The translations under genes and the position numbers were made by a program. Shown here piece by piece: positions 57,391-64,000 of a DNA stretch of 64,000 bases. The stretch's first letter is position 1, and the number at the start of each line of letters is the position of its first letter. Under the pieces are notes generated by a model, which saw nothing but the letters and a program-made list of their open reading frames with translations, did not search any database and was not told the origin of the DNA. The DNA is taken from NCBI RefSeq assembly GCF_030269515.1, contig NZ_BSTM01000004.1, positions 124,001 to 188,000 of the forward strand, given 5' to 3'. Source of the DNA: Actinomadura sp. NBRC 104412. Its GTDB lineage: Bacteria; Actinomycetota; Actinomycetes; Streptosporangiales; Streptosporangiaceae.

Positions 57391-57547
57391 CAGGGCTCCT
57401 TCGAGGGTGAAGCCACGACCACACGGCCAGCCGGCGCGCCGTCTCTGACCCGGCGCGCGGCGCGGCCGCGTGATCATGGCGGACGGGGCTGCGGGCGCGT
57501 CCGCCCCAGGGCGCGCCCCTAGCGTGCACGCCCTGGCCGGGCGCGCC

Positions 57548-58219
57548 CTAGTCGCCGCGTTCGAACCGGAAGCCGACACCGCGCACCGTCGTGATGTAGC
57601 GCGGGCTGCCGGCGTCGTCGCCGAGCTTGCGGCGCAGCCAGGAAATGTGCATGTCGAGGGTCTTGGTGGAACCCCACCAGTTGGTGTCCCACACCTCGCG
57701 CATGATCTGTTCGCGGGTGACGACCTTGCCGGCGTCGCGCACCAGCACGCGCAGCAGGTCGAACTCCTTCGTGGTGAGCTGGAGCTCCTGGTCGCCCAGC
57801 CAGGCCCGGCGCGACTCGGCGTCGATCCTGACGCCCTGCACGATCGGGGTCTCGGTGCTGCCGCGGCGCAGCAGCGCCCGGACCCTGGCCAGCAGCTCGG
57901 CCAGCCGGAACGGCTTGGTGACGTAGTCGTCGGCTCCGGCGTCCAGGCCCACGACGGTGTCGACCTCGTCGGCCCTCGCGGTCAGGATCAGTATCGGGAC
58001 GCCGTGCCCCTCGGCGCGTACCCGGCGCGCCACCTCGAGCCCGTCCAGCTCGGGCAGTCCGAGATCGAGGACGATGAGATCCACGCCGCCCCCGAGCGCC
58101 CGCTCCAGGGCCTGCGGGCCGTCCGGGCTGACTTCAACGGTGTACCCCTCACGCCGCAGCGCGCGGGCGAGAGGCTCGGAGATCGAGGTGTCGTCCTCGG
58201 CGAGCAGTACTGAGGTCAT
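57548..58219 (-). CDS. OmpR-family response regulator
   Basis: A 223-residue two-domain regulator. Receiver domain: VLLAEDDTSIS supplies the acidic pair, IVLDLGLPELDG the phospho-accepting Asp near residue 51, ILTARADEVD the Thr, and DDYVTKPFRLAELL the Lys. The C-terminal winged helix has LTTKEFDLLRVLVRDAGKVV, QIMREVWD and MHISWLRRKLGDD. It is the cognate partner of the kinase downstream. The ATG at 58219 is preferred over the longer ORF. Confidence 0.94.
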   Translation of the reverse strand: MTSVLLAEDDTSISEPLARALRREGYTVEVSPDGPQALERALGGGVDLIVLDLGLPELDGLEVARRVRAEGHGVPILILTARADEVDTVVGLDAGADDYVTKPFRLAELLARVRALLRRGSTETPIVQGVRIDAESRRAWLGDQELQLTTKEFDLLRVLVRDAGKVVTREQIMREVWDTNWWGSTKTLDMHISWLRRKLGDDAGSPRYITTVRGVGFRFERGD

Positions 58220-58540
58220 GGGACCGATCGTATGACCATTCTTGACCGTTTCCCGGCAGCCTCCAGCCTCTTGACCTGCGGTTTGCCACTCGTAGTACAT
58301 CAACGAACACGATGGTTCCCGGTCGCCGGGGGACGTGGCCTGGCGTAAGCCCGGCCAATCACGCCGTGGCGGGGCGTTTCCGGGTGTCCGGGACGTGGTT
58401 CCGCCCGATCCCTTTCAGGGGGAATCTCCCTGAACACCCGATCTAAGTGTGTCGCCCGCTGATGGGGTGACTTGACCCGGCTCATTCTCCGGATTGACCG
58501 GTTCGGCGGCGCTCCGGGCGCGGCGCCGGACGCGGCCGGA
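58220..58540 (-). other. intergenic region between treZ and the response regulator gene
   Basis: These 321 bases hold no gene. The main structure is a nested inverted repeat at 58381-58440 (listed next). The part nearest the regulator start probably holds its promoter, but I see no clear -35/-10 pair. Confidence 0.5.
58381..58440. promoter_or_regulatory. nested inverted repeat upstream of the two-component operon
   Basis: TTCAGGG (58414-58420) is inverted as CCCTGAA (58428-58434) around GGAATCT. An outer pair, CGGGTGT (58381-58387) and ACACCCG (58434-58440), adds a second dyad. The site is 195 bases upstream of the regulator ATG and 101 after the treZ stop, so it may be an operator or a terminator hairpin. 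Confidence 0.42.
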
Positions 58541-60337
58541 TCAGGCCACGACGGCGACCGCCGCGCCGGGCAGCGTGACGAACGCGCCCGGCGTGCCGTT
58601 CTCCAGGCGTACCGCCGGGCCGGACGCCAGCAGCAGCCGCGCCGACGGATCGAGGCGCGGCAGCGGCACCCGGCAGGGACGCTCGTCGAAGCAGACGACC
58701 ACCCGCAGCCCTCCCCTGCGCAGCACCAGCCAGCGGGCGGGCTCCTCGGCGCCGGCCGTGGCTTCGGCCGTGCCGGTGTCCACGGCGGTCCGTGTCAGCC
58801 GCGGATCGTTCAGCTCGGGCCGGGACCGCCGCAGCGCGATCAGGGCACGATGCCATTCCAGCAGCTCACGATGGGGTTCCTCGGCGAGCTCCGTCCAGTC
58901 GAGGATGGAGCGCCGCCAGGTTTCCACAGCCTGTGGATCGGGGACCTCCCCGGCCCAGCCGTGCCGGGCGAACTCGCGGCGGCGGCCCTCGGTCACGGCC
59001 CGTCCCAGCTCCGGCTCCCCATGGTCGGTGAAGTAGCACCACGGCGTGCTCGCGGCCCACTCCTCGCCCATGAACAGCATCGGCGTGAACGGCCCCAGCA
59101 GGAGCAGGGCGGCGCCCACCTTGAGCAGCCCCGGTGGCAGCGTGGCGCTGGCGCGGTCGCCGGACGCACGGTTGCCCACCTGGTCGTGGTTCTGGAGGAA
59201 CGTCACGAAGCGGTGGGCCGGCGTGCGTTCCACGTCGACCGGGCGCCCGTGCCGCCGCCCCCGGTAGGCCGACCAGCCGCCATCGTGGACGTACGCCCTG
59301 GTCAGGGCCTTGGCCAGGGTGTCGAGGGAGCCGAAGTCGCAGTAGTAGCCCTGGCGTTCCCCGGTCAGCGTGGCGTGCAGGGCGTGGTGGACGTCGTCGT
59401 CCCAGTGGGCGTCCAGCCCGTACCCGCCCGCCTCCTGCGGAGTGATGATCCTCGGGTCGTTGAGGTCGGACTCGGCCACGAGGAACAGCGTGCGTCCCAG
59501 GTGGGCCGACAGGGCGCGTACATGGGTGGCGAGTTTCTCCAGGATGTGGACGGCGCTGTGGTCGTTGATGGCGTGGACGGCGTCCAGGCGCAGCCCGTCC
59601 ACGTGGTAGTCGCGCAGCCACATGAGCGCGTTGCCTGTGACGAACGCGCGTACTTCGTCCGACCCGGCCTGGTCGAAGTTCACCGCATCGCCCCAGGGGG
59701 TGCTGTAGGTGGTGGTGAAGTACGGCCCGAACGAGCCGAGCCTGTTACCGCTGGGGCCGAGGTGGTTGTAGACCACGTCCAGGATGACCGCGAGCCCACG
59801 CGCATGGGCCGCGTCCACGAAACGCTTGAAGCCGTCCGGGCCGCCGTAGGGCTCGTGCGGGGCCCACAGGTGGACGCCGTCGTACCCCCAGCCGCGTTGC
59901 CCAGGGAAGGACGCGATGGGCAGCACCTCGACGGCGTCCACTCCCAGTGCTACGAGGTGATCGAGCCTCTGCACGGCAGCATCGAACGTCCCTTCCTGGG
60001 TGAACGTGCCCACGTGCATCTCGTACAGGACGCTGCCGGGCAGGGGACGCCCCCGCCACCCGTGGTCGGTCCAGCGGAACCGGCCGTGCTCGTAGACACG
60101 GCTGACACCATGCGCCCCGTGCGGTTGCCACGGCGAGCGGGGGTCGGGCAGCACCTCATCAGACTCGTCCAGGACGTAGCCGTAGTCGGTGCCATGCCCC
60201 GCAGCCGCGACATCGGCACCCCACCAGCCGGGACGCTCCTCCAGGCCACTCATCGCATGGCGCACCAGGGTCTCCCCTTGCCGGACGGCGACCTGCACCC
60301 GTTCGGCATTGGGCGCCCAAACCTCGAACCGCGTCAA
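58541..60337 (-). CDS. treZ: malto-oligosyltrehalose trehalohydrolase
   Basis: A 598-residue GH13 enzyme that releases trehalose from maltooligosyltrehalose. An N-terminal beta domain (MTRFEVWAPNAERVQVAVR) leads to the catalytic barrel. The nucleophile Asp is in GLRLDAVHAI, the acid Glu in FLVAESDLND and the third carboxylate in FLQNHDQVGN. Size fits TreZ. The start is a TTG that overlaps the treY stop as TTGA, so translation is coupled. With TreY it makes trehalose from glycogen-like glucans in the cytosol. Confidence 0.95.
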   Translation of the reverse strand: MTRFEVWAPNAERVQVAVRQGETLVRHAMSGLEERPGWWGADVAAAGHGTDYGYVLDESDEVLPDPRSPWQPHGAHGVSRVYEHGRFRWTDHGWRGRPLPGSVLYEMHVGTFTQEGTFDAAVQRLDHLVALGVDAVEVLPIASFPGQRGWGYDGVHLWAPHEPYGGPDGFKRFVDAAHARGLAVILDVVYNHLGPSGNRLGSFGPYFTTTYSTPWGDAVNFDQAGSDEVRAFVTGNALMWLRDYHVDGLRLDAVHAINDHSAVHILEKLATHVRALSAHLGRTLFLVAESDLNDPRIITPQEAGGYGLDAHWDDDVHHALHATLTGERQGYYCDFGSLDTLAKALTRAYVHDGGWSAYRGRRHGRPVDVERTPAHRFVTFLQNHDQVGNRASGDRASATLPPGLLKVGAALLLLGPFTPMLFMGEEWAASTPWCYFTDHGEPELGRAVTEGRRREFARHGWAGEVPDPQAVETWRRSILDWTELAEEPHRELLEWHRALIALRRSRPELNDPRLTRTAVDTGTAEATAGAEEPARWLVLRRGGLRVVVCFDERPCRVPLPRLDPSARLLLASGPAVRLENGTPGAFVTLPGAAVAVVA

Positions 60338-62614
60338 GCAGAAGCCCCGTTCCCGTCGAAATCAAGGGCGTCCGGGACGAGCAACGCCACCGGGTACGTT
60401 CGCAGGACATCCGCCAAACCCAGCAGCGGCCCCTGGTGGACCTCACCAGTGAGAACGTCCCGCCACCGCGCCGCGGCGGCCTCAAGATAGGTGTCGGCCC
60501 ACCCTCCGCCTTGCTCCAGTCCTCTGGGCAGCCTCGTCGCCACCGTCAGCGCCTCGCCCCGGAGAAAGGCCACGGCGTGTGATGCCGCCTGCCCTGACGT
60601 GGCGATGCGCTGGTGGGCGCTCCCGAACCAGTCCGGACGGTGCCGGCGCAACCGGAGCGCCCGGGACGTCACCAGCAGCTTCTCATCGTCCAGATCGCGG
60701 GGCGGCCGACCGTCGTCCAGCCGGGCGAGCCGGTCGCGGCGAGCGTCGTAGTCGATCGGGCGCCGGTTGTCAGGGTCCACCATCGCCAGCCCGGTCAGCT
60801 CGCAGCCCTGATAGACGTCCGGTACGCCCGGCATCGTCAACTGCACCAGCTTCTGCCCCAGCGCGTTGACGCGGGCGTACGGCTCCAGCAGCGACACGAA
60901 CCCGCTCACCCGGGCGACCAGGCCCGCGTTGTTCAGGGCCCGCCGCGCGTGGCCGAGGACGGCGTTCTCGTAGTCGGAATCGGGCTCCAGCCAGGACGAA
61001 CGGGTCTTGGCCTCCCGCATCGCCTTGGTCAGGAACTCCGCCAGCCTCTCCTCCGACACCGGCCACGATCCCACGAGCGTCTGCCACAGCAGGTACTCCA
61101 GCTCGGGCTCCATGGGCGAGCCCTTCGGATCCCACATCCGCCAGCTCTCGACGGCGGCGCGCCACTGCTCCGGCAGCTCCGCGAGGACGGCCAGGCGTGC
61201 GCGCGCGTCCTCCTGCCGCTTGGTGTCGTGCGTGGACAGGGTGGTCATGGTCCAGGGACGCTCGCGGGCGATCTCCGCGCAGTACTCGTGGAACTCCTCC
61301 GGGCTCACCGAGAACCGCTCCGGGTCGCCGCCGACCTCGTTCAGCGCGATCATCCGCGACCAGCGGTAGAACGCGGTGTCCTCGCCGCCCTTGGCCGCGA
61401 CGGGCGCGCAGGTCTGCTGGAACCGGACGACGAACTCGGCGGCGGCGCCGTCACCCCCGCCCCGCGGATCGTGGCCCAGCGCCAGCCGGACGATCAGGTC
61501 CAGGTCCCGGCCCAGCCGTGACGGAAGCCGCTCGCGCGCCCTCCTCAGGGCCTCCTCCAGGACGTCCATGGCCTGCTGCGGCGGCGGCTCGCCCGGGACG
61601 ACGTACGCCCGGTACACCGGCATGGCCGCCAGCAGCCCGACCAGCGCCTCACGGAGATCGTCGCGCCGCTCCACGTCCTCCTCGGGGACGTCGAGGACGC
61701 GGCACAGCACCCGGTGCAGCCGGGCGACCTCGGGCCGCAGCCCGTGCACGGCCGCGTACCGGCGGCACTCGTACTCCACGCCGGTGAAGCCGCGCGGACC
61801 CGAGGTGAACGCGGTATAGGCGTCGGTGAGGGGCTCCTCGCCCTCCGGGTCGATGAAGAGCCCGCCGACCACGCCGAGCGCGTCGTACCCGGTCGTCCCG
61901 GCGCAGCGCCAGTCGGACGGCAGCCGCTCCGCCCCCGTGGTGATCTTCTCGACCACCGTCCAGAGCGGCGGGCCCAGCTCGGACACCGCCGTGGACAGCC
62001 GCTCCAGGTAGGCGCGCGGGTCGGTGAGCCCGTCCGGATGGTCGATCCGCAACGCGTCGATCAGCCCCTCGGCGATCAGGATGAGGATCTGGCGGTGCGT
62101 CCTGGCGAAGACCACCGGGTCCTCCTGGCGCAAGGCGATCAGCCCCGAGATGTCGAAGAACCGCCGGTAGTTGGGCTCGCCCTCCCCCGGCAGGACGATC
62201 CGGCCGCCGCCGGCCTCCCAGTCCACGTCGAACCAGCGGGCGTACGGCGACTCGGGCCCCTCCTCGATCACCCCGGCCAGCGGGCCGTTCAGCTCCGGCG
62301 GGTCCGGGACGGCCATGTGGTTGGGCACCACGTCCACCATCACCTGGAGCCCGTGCTCGTGGAAGCGCCCCACCATCGCGCGATAGCCCTCCAGCCCGCC
62401 CAGCTCCTCGGACACCAGGCCGTGGTCGACCACGTCGTAGCCGTGCGTGGAGCCGGGCGCGGCTTGCAGGATCGGTGACAGGTAGGCATGCGACACGCCC
62501 AGGGCCTCCAGGTAGGGCGCCAGCTCCCCGGCCTCCTCGAACCCCAGGTAACGGCCGCCGTTCAGGCCGAACAGCTGGATCCGGTACGTGCCGGACGGGA
62601 TGTCGGGGCCGGGC

Positions 62615-62622
<8 letters not shown>
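60334..62622 (-). CDS. treY: maltooligosyltrehalose synthase
   Basis: A 762-residue GH13 intramolecular transglucosylase that converts the reducing end of maltodextrin to an alpha,alpha-1,1 linkage. SGTYRIQLFGLNGGRYLGFE at the N-terminus is typical; YLSPILQAAPGSTHGYDVVD, LIDALRIDHPDGLTDP (nucleophile Asp), WTVVEKITTG (acid Glu) and LSTHDTKRQEDARARL (third carboxylate) are present. The GTG start overlaps the end of the glgX remnant by eight bases. Forms an operon with treZ. Confidence 0.95.
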
Positions 62623-63373
<751 letters not shown>

Positions 63374-63412
63374 CGGGAGGAGGGTGGCCAGACCGGACGT
63401 CCGTGGGCTACC

Positions 63413-63451
63413 TTAGGGGAGCCTTACCTTAATGAGGGTCGCCTAACCGCC
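63413..63451 (+). promoter_or_regulatory. two adjacent IdeR/DmdR-type iron boxes
   Basis: TTAGGGGAGCCTTACCTTA (63413-63431) matches the TTAGGTTAGGCTAACCTAA consensus at 14 of 19 positions; a second copy at 63433-63451 (TGAGGGTCGCCTAACCGCC) matches at 12. They lie 28-66 bases before the ferredoxin ATG. Tandem boxes upstream of bacterioferritin genes are known for iron-dependent activation in mycobacteria. Confidence 0.65.
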
Positions 63452-63478
63452 CGCGCCGGACGAGGGGTCAGCCGCAGG

Positions 63479-63802
63479 ATGTACGTCTGCATCTGCAACG
63501 CCGTCACCGAAGACGACGTGCGCGGCTGCATGGCCACCGGGGTCTGCTCCCCCAAGGAGGTCAAGGCCGCCTGCGGGATGAAGCCGGGCTGCGGGGCCTG
63601 CACCCGGCGGTTGTACGCCCTCATCAGCGAGTACCGCACCGCCGGCGAGCCGGCCGACGCGATCACCGGCGGCCCCGCGTCCCCGGTGACGCCGGTCGAG
63701 ACCGGCGCGCCGCCCTACCGGAGACCGGTGCCGGTCGCGGGAGCGCTGCCGGTACGCGCCGCCGACGATGGAAGGGAGTCCGCCTCGCCGACCGCCGCTT
63801 AG
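63479..63802 (+). CDS. bacterioferritin-associated ferredoxin (Bfd-type [2Fe-2S] protein)
   Basis: A 107-residue protein. The [2Fe-2S] ligands are C4 and C6 (YVCICNAV) and C38 and C41 (PGCGACTRRL), the Bfd pattern. Extra cysteines at 17, 23 and 32 are unusual. The last 45 residues form a Pro/Ala-rich tail not found in enterobacterial Bfd. Bfd reduces and mobilises iron from bacterioferritin. The ATG follows GAGGGG. It lies directly upstream of a bacterioferritin gene and downstream of the iron boxes. Confidence 0.87.
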   Translation: MYVCICNAVTEDDVRGCMATGVCSPKEVKAACGMKPGCGACTRRLYALISEYRTAGEPADAITGGPASPVTPVETGAPPYRRPVPVAGALPVRAADDGRESASPTAA

Positions 63803-63907
63803 AAGACAGCCCGCCGTACCCCGTTCCGGCCCTCCGTACAAGATCCGAGGCCGAAGCGGGAGGCTGCTGATGTCTCCGAGCGTCCAGGCATGGAAGCATG
63901 GGGCGGT

Positions 63908-64000
63908 ATGGAAAGCCACAACGAGATCCTCGCGCTGCTGAACGAACAGCTCACCGCCGAACTCACCGCGATCAACCAGTATTTCCTGCACTCCAAGATG
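63908..64000 (+). CDS. bfr: bacterioferritin, N-terminal fragment at window end
   Basis: Only the first 31 residues are inside the window. MESHNEILALLNEQLTAELT then AINQYFLHSKM matches the first helix of bacterioferritin; the two Glu residues near 14-18 and Tyr25 are part of the ferroxidase region. It follows the ferredoxin gene by 105 bases and should share its iron-regulated promoter. The remainder lies beyond base 64000. Confidence 0.86.
   Translation, partial: MESHNEILALLNEQLTAELTAINQYFLHSKM

Overview
The window is about 64 kb of very GC-rich, densely packed DNA with frequent GTG and TTG starts, Shine-Dalgarno-led genes and many 4-nt ATGA/GTGA stop-start overlaps. With LytR-CpsA-Psr (LCP) proteins, a TIGR03089-type protein, treY/treZ, a HelD/HelR-type ATPase and IdeR/DmdR-type iron boxes, this points to a filamentous actinomycete. 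A Streptosporangiales/Thermomonosporaceae (Actinomadura-like) host is my best guess; that rank is inference. No rRNA, tRNA, CRISPR array, insertion sequence or prophage was recognised.

Layout. (1) 1-8038: a partial sugar-nucleotide pyrophosphorylase, GT4 and GT2 glycosyltransferases, a methyltransferase, a YbhN-type flippase-like membrane protein and a large GT-C-like membrane protein. (2) 8094-24775: a cell-wall glycopolymer locus. A forward block holds a TIGR03089 protein, LCP ligase, acyltransferase, CDP-alcohol phosphatidyltransferase, second acyltransferase and a GT2-TagF fusion. A reverse block (tandem double GT-B protein, coiled-coil protein, UDP-GlcNAc 2-epimerase) faces a forward block (GT4, UDP-ManNAc dehydrogenase-type enzyme, GT4). 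Together they suggest a polymer with polyol-phosphate and ManNAcA units. (3) 24783-36800: beta-propeller lipoprotein-like/membrane protein, HD hydrolase, acetoacetate-decarboxylase-like plus SDR pair, HelD/HelR ATPase, GntR regulator, DUF6292-like protein, GNAT, ribbon-helix-helix-like protein, and a membrane protein joining a cNMP-binding domain to a class III cyclase-like domain. (4) 36802-44233: a six-gene reverse operon (GT2, CDP-alcohol phosphatidyltransferase, glycerol-1-phosphate dehydrogenase, cytidylyltransferase, DUF5941-like membrane protein, nucleotidyltransferase/CDP-alcohol phosphatidyltransferase fusion), divergent from a TarI/IspD-like cytidylyltransferase and a glycerophosphodiesterase. 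(5) 44230-58219: Pro-rich membrane protein, GT2, second LCP protein, a PGRP-type amidase interrupted by a 355-residue intein and coupled to a 39-residue acidic peptide, acyl-CoA dehydrogenase, UDP-glucose dehydrogenase, CoA-binding protein, purE/purK, GtrA-like protein and a two-component system. (6) 58541-64000: treZ, treY, a 5'-truncated glgX remnant, then an iron-box promoter driving a Bfd-type ferredoxin and bacterioferritin.

The most unusual items are the glycerol-1-phosphate operon, whose two CDP-alcohol phosphatidyltransferases have both lost the fourth aspartate of the catalytic signature, and the intein placed in the conserved core of a peptidoglycan amidase. The envelope genes form a plausible pathway from activated sugars and polyol phosphates through lipid-linked assembly and acyl decoration to LCP-mediated attachment. 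The final structure cannot be read from sequence alone.
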